Origin: Sedimentisphaerales bacterium
GTDB lineage: Bacteria > Planctomycetota > Phycisphaerae > Sedimentisphaerales > SM23-30
Assembly: GCA_016928435.1 (NCBI GenBank)
Contig: JAFGKT010000022.1
Coordinates: 1 to 47,893, forward strand
DNA length: 47,893 nucleotides
Direction: 5' to 3'
Under the pieces are notes generated by a model. It searched no databases, had not been told where the DNA came from, and worked only from the letters and a program-made list of their open reading frames with translations. The position numbers were made by a program, and so were the translations under genes. Shown piece after piece: positions 7,623 through 15,574 of the stretch (positions within the stretch are counted from its first letter, which is position 1; every line of letters starts with the position of its first letter).

Positions 7623-10194
7623 TGTTAGTGTCCATGTTAGCGGGCGCGAAGACCATACGGAAAGTTGTCCTATCCTCGGCAAGAGGACGGCAATCGGAGT
7701 TACCTTGGAACATGCGAACGGGACGGGATTCGATCCACTGCCACTGTTGAGCGTTGATTGGAGATTGTCCGTTGCTATCGACACAGGCGGAATCGGGATT
7801 ATCTACCGAAATCCACTCGGCATCGACGGCGGGCTCTTGGAGCGGTTGACAGGGCAGCAGGGCTGCTTCGCGGGCGAAGGGCAAGCGGAAGACGTAGCCG
7901 GGGTTGTCAATAAAGGCTTGCGGGCAGCGTGCGTGAGCATAATCGGTCCAGCGTTGGCAGTACTCCCGGGCTTCTTCATAGGTAACGAATTTGACGGCAT
8001 GACTGCCGGTAGCTCCGGTAACAGCGTCGAGCGAAGCGGGGGCGTACATTATGTCTTGGAATTCAGCATTGGTTACCGCCAAAGGAGCAATTAGAATTGT
8101 GTGACCTTGGGATTCGATCTGCCGCATAGTTGGAAGTTCGGCAAAGAACTCGTCGGTGGATAGCTGCGGAGTCTCAGTTGGAGGGGCAGCGTCGGCGGTG
8201 GCGGTTGGTTGGGATAGAATATAATAATGAAAGGCGAGATATCCTCCGATCAAGATGACCAAAAGCGCCAATCGAAGATTCAAGCGAGTGAATATTTTGA
8301 GCAAAGTGCTGCGTACTCGTTCGCCTTCAACAGATTGAATATTGATGGGCGGGGGTACTTTGACGGGTACTTCGCCGGCAAGAGCTGGAAGCACTCCTTG
8401 ATAGAAGTCGCTTTGGAGCTGATCGAGATAAGCTCGGTCCACATCGTAGGCTTTGGTGAGGTCGTTGTCGGAGACTTCGGAGTTGATTCGGCGCCAGATG
8501 ACCTGGATAGCGCTATGGTCGTTGCGGGCAACGTCGGTGGGCAATTGGGCGAGGAGTTCGTGATAGTGGGTTTCTCTAAGGGTGGCGATGGTGGCATCGA
8601 TGCCGTTAAGGGGCGCGAAGTTTATGTTTTCGCTTTCGAGCTGATACCGGTATTGCTGGAGGAAGCGAATGAGGTCGGCGGTGGGAATTTGCTCGAAGGC
8701 GGCGGAATTACCGTGCATCAGGTTTTCGATGAGTTGGGCTTTGGTGAATGGGATTTCGGGTGCAGACTCGAGGAGGTTGAGCAGGGCGTCATTGGTGGTT
8801 TTTCTTTGACGGAGGGCGTGATTGATGAGGTCGTACACGAGTTGGAGTTTGGCATTGCCGGGCGATGGTTCTTGTGAGGTTAGGCATTGTTCGAGTAGGA
8901 TAATATCGATGTTTTTTTCAAGGCCTAGCAGTTGCATGGTTGCGGGATCGGTAACGGGTGGATTGCAAAGCATACTGATTGCGAGTGGTATCTGCTGGGT
9001 TTCGAGGATATTGGCGCGGAATTGCTGGACATCGAGATCGAGCAAGGCTTCGCAGAGCATTTGCAGTCGGGTTTTTCCGGCGAGTTCATCTTGGCCTGGC
9101 GCGGGCGCGAGCAATTGCAGGGCGTTTTCAAAGGGCAAGAGGAAATCTGGAAGATTGGGGGTTTCCTTATCTACGTTTCTGACCGCGGCGATCAGGCACA
9201 TCGCGTCGAGCAGCCAAGCGGGTCCGGTGCGGTTGAGCAACTGGTTGGTGAAAGGGGTCCAATAGTCTTTGGTGACGGTTTCGAGCCACGCGGGCGGCGC
9301 GGCTTTTGGAGTATTGGATTGCGCGAGAGCCTTGAGCATAATCTTGATGAGGTTGCGTCCGTCGGCGATCTGGGCGAGCAGTTGGGTTTCGCCCTTGAGC
9401 AGGGCCCGTATGAGTTTTTCGTTGTCGGTATCGGGGAAGAAATCGGTGATTGGGCTGCCGCTTAGGAGCAGATCTGCAGCGAGGTCGGCGAGGGCGGCGG
9501 TTTTGGGGTCATCAAGGGTTATTCGGGAAGCTGCGTAATCGAGAGCTACGTCGGCGGCTACGCAGGCATCAATATCGATGTTGGCTTGTTCGAGAATCTC
9601 GCGTACATCTGCGCTGCCGGTGAGGATTTCACGTTTTTCGGCGTCAAGGACATCATCGAGCGACGACCTTACAGAAGCGAGTGAGCGATCGGTGGGGTCA
9701 TTGAACATGGCGTCTTCGGAGAGTTCGGGGTGGGTTTTGGCCATGTAGCGTAAGAGAGCGGCGTCGCGTAATTTGAGGAGTTCTCCTTGTTCGAGTCCGA
9801 ACTGAGCGGTAAAGGCATCAAGGACGATTTTGTTTTCTTGAATATAAGCGAGGATGACGAGCCGGATACGGAGCCAAGCGGGTTTTTTGCAATAATCCAA
9901 CAATGCTCTGGTGATGGCGAGCGATGGGTCCGTGATGTCGTTATCGCTGGTAGTTTCCATGCCCCACATACCATGTTCGACGAATTGGGGATGGTTTCGG
10001 GCAATATGGAGCATAATACGGAGATTGTGGGCATCGTCTTGCCATAGCGGGCTGTCGGAATTATTGGCGACGGCGTTGCGCCAAGCGTCGATATCAGCGG
10101 TATCGACGGGGATGGGTATAGAACCGCCTGGGTGGTTGGGCAGACTGAGGCATTGAGCCAAGGACAAGAGAGCTTGTTTGAGGTTTTCGGTCAT
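7615..10194 (-). CDS. Membrane protein with large cytosolic helical part and external SUMF1-like domain
   Basis: An 859-residue protein. The start at 10194 has CGGAG about eight bases upstream. The longer reading has no ribosome site. Residues 1-620 are Leu/Asp/Glu-rich and helical, with no recognised domain. A single span (LNLRLALLVILIGGYLAFHY, about 635-655) follows, then about 170 residues with SUMF1 landmarks in the right order: PLAVTNAEFQDI, HAVKFVTYEEAREYCQRW, YVFRLPFAREA, QWQWIESRPVRMF and RTTFRMVF. The domain is degenerate: the GNVWEW and GFRCA boxes are blurred and FGE-type catalytic cysteines are not in place. Topology should put the helical part in the cytoplasm and the SUMF1-like part outside. 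The layout mirrors the GTPase-TM-SUMF1 gene two places downstream, with the GTPase replaced by a helical region, so the two may be partners. The gap to SrfC upstream is 77 bases. Confidence 0.75.
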   Translation of the reverse strand: MTENLKQALLSLAQCLSLPNHPGGSIPIPVDTADIDAWRNAVANNSDSPLWQDDAHNLRIMLHIARNHPQFVEHGMWGMETTSDNDITDPSLAITRALLDYCKKPAWLRIRLVILAYIQENKIVLDAFTAQFGLEQGELLKLRDAALLRYMAKTHPELSEDAMFNDPTDRSLASVRSSLDDVLDAEKREILTGSADVREILEQANIDIDACVAADVALDYAASRITLDDPKTAALADLAADLLLSGSPITDFFPDTDNEKLIRALLKGETQLLAQIADGRNLIKIMLKALAQSNTPKAAPPAWLETVTKDYWTPFTNQLLNRTGPAWLLDAMCLIAAVRNVDKETPNLPDFLLPFENALQLLAPAPGQDELAGKTRLQMLCEALLDLDVQQFRANILETQQIPLAISMLCNPPVTDPATMQLLGLEKNIDIILLEQCLTSQEPSPGNAKLQLVYDLINHALRQRKTTNDALLNLLESAPEIPFTKAQLIENLMHGNSAAFEQIPTADLIRFLQQYRYQLESENINFAPLNGIDATIATLRETHYHELLAQLPTDVARNDHSAIQVIWRRINSEVSDNDLTKAYDVDRAYLDQLQSDFYQGVLPALAGEVPVKVPPPINIQSVEGERVRSTLLKIFTRLNLRLALLVILIGGYLAFHYYILSQPTATADAAPPTETPQLSTDEFFAELPTMRQIESQGHTILIAPLAVTNAEFQDIMYAPASLDAVTGATGSHAVKFVTYEEAREYCQRWTDYAHARCPQAFIDNPGYVFRLPFAREAALLPCQPLQEPAVDAEWISVDNPDSACVDSNGQSPINAQQWQWIESRPVRMFQGNSDCRPLAEDRTTFRMVFAPANMDTNNE

Positions 10195-10271
10195 CGACGG
10201 ACTCCGAAGATTATAGGTGTTCACGGACGCGCAAAAAGCCGCGCTACGAAAGAACAATATGGATAATAAAC

Positions 10272-12869
10272 TTAGTTTTGTGACTTAACGGCCTCGACTT
10301 GTTGGAGGACTTTTCCGAGTTCGTCGTTGCCTTTCGGTACGGCTGCATCGCTGGAGCAGTTTTCGATATAGAGTTTTTCCATGCCGGTATCCCAATGGGT
10401 CATGTATCGGCTCCAAGGGACATTTCCGGTGAGTTTGGGCGGCAGGGTTGGGTTCTCCTGCGGTTCGATTTTGTAGCCGAGCCCGACGACGAGATCGCTC
10501 CACTTACGGCAACATATAGCGGTGAGGGGTTGGCGGAAAGAATCAATTCCTCGGGCGTTTTCAAAGAAGAAGCTGATGCTTTGTTTGAATTCATCGCGGA
10601 ACTCTGGGCTTCGGGCGCGGATGGCAAGCTGTTCGGCGAAGAAATCAATGGCGCTGGAGTTTTCGTGGAGGATTTTGGCGACTCCGACGGTATCTGCCAG
10701 GGCGTTTTCCACCTGCTGGAGCCATTTATCGGTGATGCTGTCAATGAACTCATCGATTTGCTGATCCATGAGTACTGGTACGACATCGATGGCGATGGAG
10801 TCGAGCTGGTCTTGGACGATGTCGGCGGGGAGATTAAGAGTTTGCAGGAGCGGTCCGAACTCGCAGTCTTTTTCGTGGCGTCGCATGAGGTCGATCATCT
10901 TGCGGGCTTCCTGGCGGGCGTTTTCCTGTTGTTTTTCGAGGTCGGCGGGGCCTGACATATATTCGGGCAAGTTTTCAAGCAGTTGGCTAATAAGTACGGT
11001 TAGCTGGTCGGTTAGCTCATGACGTTTGATTTCAGGCAGGAGTTTTTTGACGATGTTTTGGGCGAGCAATTGAACGCCTGTATGTTCGAGGTCTTTTCCG
11101 TCCACGGACTGAGGTGTGGCGGCGAGCCATTTTTCGCGATGATCACCGACGAATTTGACGATTAGTTCGCATTGTTCATATTGTTTTTTGTAATCTTCGA
11201 CGACTTTAGGATTGATTCCGTGTTCCGGGAAATCGGGATTGCGGACCCAATATATGTTGTCGAAGCAGCGGTCGGGCTGAGCGCCCCAATTAGTGATCCA
11301 TGGCATCTTGTTGGGATGGACGGTGGTATCGGATACGGGGATCATATCGAGTTGGGTATCGGTGAGGCTGGCTGACGCGCCGTGGCGGGCGCCGAAAATG
11401 CTGAGGACTTTTTCGATAGCTGTGGCCCATCGTTCTTCGACGCCTACACCTTTGGACTTGACGATTCGGCGGTCGAACTTGGTCAGGCACAGGAACAACG
11501 AGGGCAGTTCGAGTTCGGCCTGCTGGAGTTTATCAAATCGTGGATAGCGGGTTTTGATCCATCGTTCGACTTGTCTGGGAGCTTGGGCGCACTCAAAGTT
11601 TTGGATGGTGTCAACGCAGAAGGCGAGGACGTTGATTTCGCGTTCGGCGCAATAGCCGTCGAAGAGATAGGTCAGTTTGCCTCGTTTAAGGATTTCGATT
11701 AGAGGTTCGTTTCGGGCGACTTCACCGGCGAGTTGATCTTTGTTGATGCCGTTACCACCTCCGGCTTTGCCGGCCCTTGCGCCGGGGAAGTCGAGGATAT
11801 CAGCGTGATTGAGTATATGTTGGTTTTCGGATGAAAGTTGGAGATAGACCGGCAGAGACAGTTCCGCGAGCAAAGCGCTGGCGGTAGCTTTTTCGATGGA
11901 GGCGGACTCCTGAGCATCGGTTCCGAAGTAAACGTTGGTGTTTCCGCGGGCTCCGGTCATTATATCGATCAAGATCGCGGAATCCTGGACGAGTGAGGCT
12001 GGTTGTTTGGGGTCAACGGCTTCGGCGACAATGGCGTCGCGATCGATCTCGATGTGTTCGGAGTTTTTGAGACTGTCTAGGGTTTGGGAAAGATGGCGAT
12101 AGAGTTTATCGATGGAGGGTAATTCTCCGGTACCCCAGAACATAGAAGCGAGAGTAATTCGTTGGCTAGGTGAAATGCGTCCGACATCCCCGAGTCGCCG
12201 ACGGATGTTTTTCTCTAGGTTGTTTTTGCTGATAAACGGCGCGAAGTATGGATGACTGGCAAAGGTTTTTTCGACGTATTGCCAAGCGTCATCGAGGACT
12301 TTGACGAATGGGTCGGTTCCATCGCCGGTGGGCAACTGTTCGAAGATGTCGTCTATGCGTTGATGAAGTCCCTCGGTATCGAAGAAATCACATTCGTACA
12401 CAAATCCGGTGGCGAGGCATTTGATGAGGTCGGCCTGGGAGAGCAGCCGAGCGACAAAGGTGTTGCTGCGTTCTGGGATCATCTGTGGTTGGGTGGTGAA
12501 TCGGCAGACGACTCCGGTAGCTTCGTTGCCCTTATTGGGATTCATGTGGTCGAGGAACGACACTGCTTGATCGGCGGAGCCTGACGGTGAAACGCGAAGC
12601 GTCTCTTCCGCACCACGTCCGAGATCGCCAATCAGGAATGACTTACCGGCCTGTGACGGACCAAAGAGCCCCAGACAAAGACGTCGTTGGCTGGCGCGAT
12701 GGGCATAGAAGGCTTCGCGGCTCAACTGACGGATGGTGGGCAATTTAACGGGCTTGTATTTGACGACGTAGTTTTCGGCGTCAACAAGGGCATCGCAAAA
12801 AGCCTTGAGTCGGTTTTGGAGATCACGATCGGCTGGTTCCATTTGTATGTTAGCAGGTTGAGGGCTCAC
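10272..12869 (-). CDS. srfC: SrfC-family P-loop GTPase (COG4458-type 'virulence factor')
   Basis: An 865-residue protein with SrfC-family hallmarks: LCLGLFGPSQAGKSFLI around residues 65-80 (Walker A GPSQAGKS), then NKGNEATGVVCRFT, a DILDFPGARAG G3-like motif (about 357) and LCLTKFDRR as G4 (about 465). The C-terminal half is helical. No signal peptide or membrane span, so cytosolic or peripheral. The start codon is GTG, with TGGAG eight bases upstream; the next in-frame ATG (MEPADRD) has no such site. SrfC proteins usually sit beside SrfB, and a SrfB gene lies 5 kb upstream in the same cluster. Biochemical function is not established for the family. The GTPase call rests on the visible G1, G3 and G4 motifs. 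The spacing between srfB and srfC, filled by four membrane or secreted genes, differs from the compact enterobacterial srfABC order. Confidence 0.85.
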   Translation of the reverse strand: MSPQPANIQMEPADRDLQNRLKAFCDALVDAENYVVKYKPVKLPTIRQLSREAFYAHRASQRRLCLGLFGPSQAGKSFLIGDLGRGAEETLRVSPSGSADQAVSFLDHMNPNKGNEATGVVCRFTTQPQMIPERSNTFVARLLSQADLIKCLATGFVYECDFFDTEGLHQRIDDIFEQLPTGDGTDPFVKVLDDAWQYVEKTFASHPYFAPFISKNNLEKNIRRRLGDVGRISPSQRITLASMFWGTGELPSIDKLYRHLSQTLDSLKNSEHIEIDRDAIVAEAVDPKQPASLVQDSAILIDIMTGARGNTNVYFGTDAQESASIEKATASALLAELSLPVYLQLSSENQHILNHADILDFPGARAGKAGGGNGINKDQLAGEVARNEPLIEILKRGKLTYLFDGYCAEREINVLAFCVDTIQNFECAQAPRQVERWIKTRYPRFDKLQQAELELPSLFLCLTKFDRRIVKSKGVGVEERWATAIEKVLSIFGARHGASASLTDTQLDMIPVSDTTVHPNKMPWITNWGAQPDRCFDNIYWVRNPDFPEHGINPKVVEDYKKQYEQCELIVKFVGDHREKWLAATPQSVDGKDLEHTGVQLLAQNIVKKLLPEIKRHELTDQLTVLISQLLENLPEYMSGPADLEKQQENARQEARKMIDLMRRHEKDCEFGPLLQTLNLPADIVQDQLDSIAIDVVPVLMDQQIDEFIDSITDKWLQQVENALADTVGVAKILHENSSAIDFFAEQLAIRARSPEFRDEFKQSISFFFENARGIDSFRQPLTAICCRKWSDLVVGLGYKIEPQENPTLPPKLTGNVPWSRYMTHWDTGMEKLYIENCSSDAAVPKGNDELGKVLQQVEAVKSQN

Positions 12870-12952
12870 TTTAATTACTCCATTGTTTTTTGTTACTCAT
12901 AAGAGCGAATGACTAAAACGATTATTGTTTTGTGTTTATGAAATTTGTTTTT

Positions 12953-14110
12953 TTACCATAGTCTTGTGTAAGCGGTGGTAGCGGTCTGGGTGTGCTGGGC
13001 GTTGGGATAGTTGAAGGTTACACTATCAAGAAGCTGGTTGGATTCGGTTGATATCTGAGTTTCATGGACGAGCCACCATTGTGATTGTCCGGTTGCTGCG
13101 GGCCGGACGATATTGAAGCCGTTTTGCAGAGGGTTGCTGCGCAATGGCAGCCATAGAGTCAGAGAGGGTGTTTGTTGATTGTAAAGCAGGGCGGCGCGGG
13201 TTGAATCGCCGTCGATGGTTCCGATGAGTTGGGTTATGGAAGCTGCGTTCTGATTGGGGGGCGTATTGTTGCTGGTTTGGTTATTATTGGGTTGTCGGCG
13301 CAGTTGTTCGATAAGTTGGCGCGCGGCATCGCGTTCTTGGACTGTGTTGTCGAGTTGAGTTTGTAGGTCGCGGATTTGAAGGGCTCCGTTGTTGTTGGTG
13401 ACGGCGTCGCGTTTGTGGCCAATGTAGTGACCGACAATGAAGGCAGCCACGGCCAGTGCCATGAGGAAGATGACAGTTACCAAATGTGACTTGTTGCCCC
13501 TAGCTTTTTGGGCATTGTCGGAGCCGAACGGGGTCGTGCTGGGATCGATAAGGGTTTGCGGGGGCGCAGCGGTTTTCGCGTGGGGTGCGGCAGTATGCAG
13601 CCTGGCTTCATCGATGGGTGGCGGAGGCTGGACCTGGAAGGCATAGGCTAGTTTGGCGATAACGTCGCGCGGGTCGCACTCAGCGAGTTTTTGGGTGTTG
13701 GGTGAGTCGGCGGTACACCAGTTGAGCAGGAGGAGGTTACCGTTTTGGTCGAAGCAGACATCATGGGCAGAGCCGGCGATACGGCATTCCGCGAGGATGG
13801 AAGACATGGTGCGACGCAATTGGACGCGTCCAGCGGAACGGGCGTATTGAGGGTCTTGGATTTCGCGGAGGGCTCTTTTGAGGGTCCATTCTAGTCCGGC
13901 GAGTTCTTGGCGGATACGTTCGGGTTCGGGTTTCTTGTCCTGTATGACACCTTGTGGTATTAGATATTGAAAGGCTCCGGATTGATCGCAGCGGACGTTG
14001 GCGAGGTATCGGCCGAAGAACAGGCGGAGGTATTCGTACTGCTGATGCAGAGGATCGCCGGACGGCGTTTTGACTGCTTGTTTAGCTTCGATGTTAATAA
14101 CCGTAAACAT
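12953..14110 (-). CDS. Single-span membrane protein with external coiled coil (unknown family)
   Basis: A 385-residue protein starting at an ATG with CGGAG eight bases upstream. Residues 1-155 form a soluble domain (EYLRLFFGRYLANVRC, then AHDVCFDQNGNLLLLNWC) with four or five cysteines and no family I can name. A Pro/Ala/Thr-rich linker follows, then one membrane span at about 215-232 (VTVIFLMALAVAAFIVGHYI). Right after it comes a heptad-like segment (LQIRDLQTQLDNTVQERDAARQ) that should form a coiled coil, then an Asn/Gln-rich linker and a small C-terminal domain (ALLYNQQTPSLTLWLPLR). No signal peptide, so the N-terminal domain is expected inside and the coiled coil outside. It sits 25 bases after the repeat-protein gene and 83 before srfC. 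It probably ties a cytosolic component to the envelope part of the system. Confidence 0.7.
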   Translation of the reverse strand: MFTVINIEAKQAVKTPSGDPLHQQYEYLRLFFGRYLANVRCDQSGAFQYLIPQGVIQDKKPEPERIRQELAGLEWTLKRALREIQDPQYARSAGRVQLRRTMSSILAECRIAGSAHDVCFDQNGNLLLLNWCTADSPNTQKLAECDPRDVIAKLAYAFQVQPPPPIDEARLHTAAPHAKTAAPPQTLIDPSTTPFGSDNAQKARGNKSHLVTVIFLMALAVAAFIVGHYIGHKRDAVTNNNGALQIRDLQTQLDNTVQERDAARQLIEQLRRQPNNNQTSNNTPPNQNAASITQLIGTIDGDSTRAALLYNQQTPSLTLWLPLRSNPLQNGFNIVRPAATGQSQWWLVHETQISTESNQLLDSVTFNYPNAQHTQTATTAYTRLW

Positions 14111-14135
14111 CTGCGGTTCTCCGTTAGTATGCGTT

Positions 14136-15548
14136 TCAATCGACGAACATCATATGACGATCCATTCCGAGGAACACTCCGGATGAACGATGGACGAGGC
14201 GTAGTTCGACGGGGTTATAACCTTGAGGCAGGGAATCGACGGGCATAAGGTACACGAGTACGTAGCGGATGTCGTCGGTGCCTGAGGCATCGGTTCGACG
14301 ATAGCGGAGTACTTGGTGGATCGGCCGCCAATCGCGCGGGGTTTGCTGGGGTTCGATAAGTCGCCAGGTGAATTGTTCGAGGGCTTGCTGGGCTTCTTGG
14401 GCGTTGGGGATTTCGAGTCCTACCCAATGAAGGAATCTGACGTCTTGGCCGTCGAAGTAGCGCCAGTAGGAGCCGTCGGCTTCGTTACGCGGGTCGATCC
14501 AGAAATCAGCGATGGTGTCGCCTTGGTTGTCGGTTAGGGCGCCGTCGAGATGGGTGTAGTTGTTGCCGCCGCCGGGTCCTTCGGGCCAGATAAGATCGAT
14601 GCCTGGTGAGTTGTCGGTTTGGGTGCTGCGCAGGTGGAGGTGTTCGTCGGGGGTGATTTGCCACCGGGTGGTATTGGGAGCGACGGATTGGTCATAGACG
14701 ATTAGAAAACCGTCGATCATGCTGTTGGGGTTGAAGTAAGCTGGTGGCTGGCTGGGTGGTTCGGGCACGGCGTCAGAGTCGGGGGCGTCGATGTCAATGG
14801 GTTGGCTGGGTATAAGAGCGGGCTGTTGGCCCATTGTCCACGCGGGGGACGCGGGAGGTTGCTGGACGTAGCCGCCGGGTTCATTGGGGAGGTTGTCTTC
14901 TTGATTGTTTTGGTTGTCTATGGGCGGCTGCTGTCCGATGGGCGGTTGGTTTTGGTTGTCTATGGGCGGCTGCTGTCCGATGGGTGGTTGGTTCTGGTTG
15001 CCTATGGGCGGTTGTTGTCCGATGGGTGGTTGGTTTTGGTTGCCTATGGGCGTTTGTTGCCCGATAGGCGGCTGGTTCTGGTTACCTATGGGCGGTTGTT
15101 GTCCTGCGGGGGGGCAGTTGGGGCAAGGTTGATTGCCGTCGGGTTGGATGACATCGATGCCGCCGGTTTCATCGGGCGATGGTTGGTCGGGGCGCGACGA
15201 GGATTGATCGGAATCGGGGCAGTTGGGGCAGGGTTGATTGTTGTCGGGGCGTAGGATTTCGATGCCGCCGGTTTCATCCGAGGAGGTTTGATCAGATGCG
15301 TCGGAATCCGGGCAGTTTTCACAAGGTTGGTTGTCATCGGGGCGGAGGATTTCGATGCCGCCGGTTGTCAGGTTGGGGTCGGCGGTTTCGGGGTTGGTTG
15401 CGCTGCTGATGGTATTGGGATCGTCTGAACTATCTTGAGCCAGGGCGTATGGTGATACCGCGATGAGCAGGGTTAGGCAGAGCAGGCAGAGAAAGGGTGT
15501 GCGATATTTACGATTAGGATTGCGATTTGTTTTCAGGTGGTTTTTCAT
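14136..15548 (-). CDS. Secreted repeat protein: CPNC-containing repeats and Gln/Pro tandem repeats
   Basis: A 470-residue exported protein. I take the ATG at 15548, where AAAGGA precedes by nine bases, over one 21 bases upstream that lacks a site. The signal peptide is long and basic (NRNPNRKYRT, then FLCLLCLTLLIAVSPYALAQ). The mature N-terminus carries three copies of GGIEILRPDxNQPCxNC, each ending in a C-x-x-C pair, spaced 31 and 35 residues. Then come five tandem 14-residue units of the type GQQPPIGNQNQPPI. The C-terminal 200 residues are a folded domain rich in Trp (RWQITPDEHLHL, WLRYFDGQ-like, FTWRLIEPQQTPRDWRP) of no family I recognise. It sits 26 bases after the TM-repeat gene and 25 before the coiled-coil gene. 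The layout suggests an extended spacer carrying a terminal domain through the periplasm. Function unknown. Confidence 0.75.
   Translation of the reverse strand: MKNHLKTNRNPNRKYRTPFLCLLCLTLLIAVSPYALAQDSSDDPNTISSATNPETADPNLTTGGIEILRPDDNQPCENCPDSDASDQTSSDETGGIEILRPDNNQPCPNCPDSDQSSSRPDQPSPDETGGIDVIQPDGNQPCPNCPPAGQQPPIGNQNQPPIGQQTPIGNQNQPPIGQQPPIGNQNQPPIGQQPPIDNQNQPPIGQQPPIDNQNNQEDNLPNEPGGYVQQPPASPAWTMGQQPALIPSQPIDIDAPDSDAVPEPPSQPPAYFNPNSMIDGFLIVYDQSVAPNTTRWQITPDEHLHLRSTQTDNSPGIDLIWPEGPGGGNNYTHLDGALTDNQGDTIADFWIDPRNEADGSYWRYFDGQDVRFLHWVGLEIPNAQEAQQALEQFTWRLIEPQQTPRDWRPIHQVLRYRRTDASGTDDIRYVLVYLMPVDSLPQGYNPVELRLVHRSSGVFLGMDRHMMFVD
14895..15104 (-). repeat. Five in-frame 42-bp tandem repeats
   Basis: Five successive 42-base units encode variants of GQQPPIGNQNQPPI. 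The units differ by few bases (QT for QP, D for G, and a degenerate last unit). The period is exactly fourteen codons and the frame stays open, so this is a coding tandem array inside the secreted repeat protein and a likely site of copy-number variation. Confidence 0.9.
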
Positions 15549-15574
15549 GATTTGGTATCCTTTTTTCATGGGTG

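Noticed and set aside
8227-8877. A 216-codon plus-strand open frame inside the cluster
   Set aside because: It lies wholly opposite the TM/SUMF1-like gene. Long antisense frames are expected where the coding strand is C/A-rich, and the product has no domain.
14895-15104. CRISPR-like array of 42-base repeats
   Set aside because: Units are contiguous with no spacers, the period is a multiple of three and the frame stays open in a secreted protein. It is a coding tandem repeat.
14802-15254. Plus-strand open frame rich in Gly, Leu and Trp repeats
   Set aside because: It is the antisense shadow of the Gln/Pro repeat gene. It has no ribosome site, and the minus-strand frame has a signal peptide and ribosome site.
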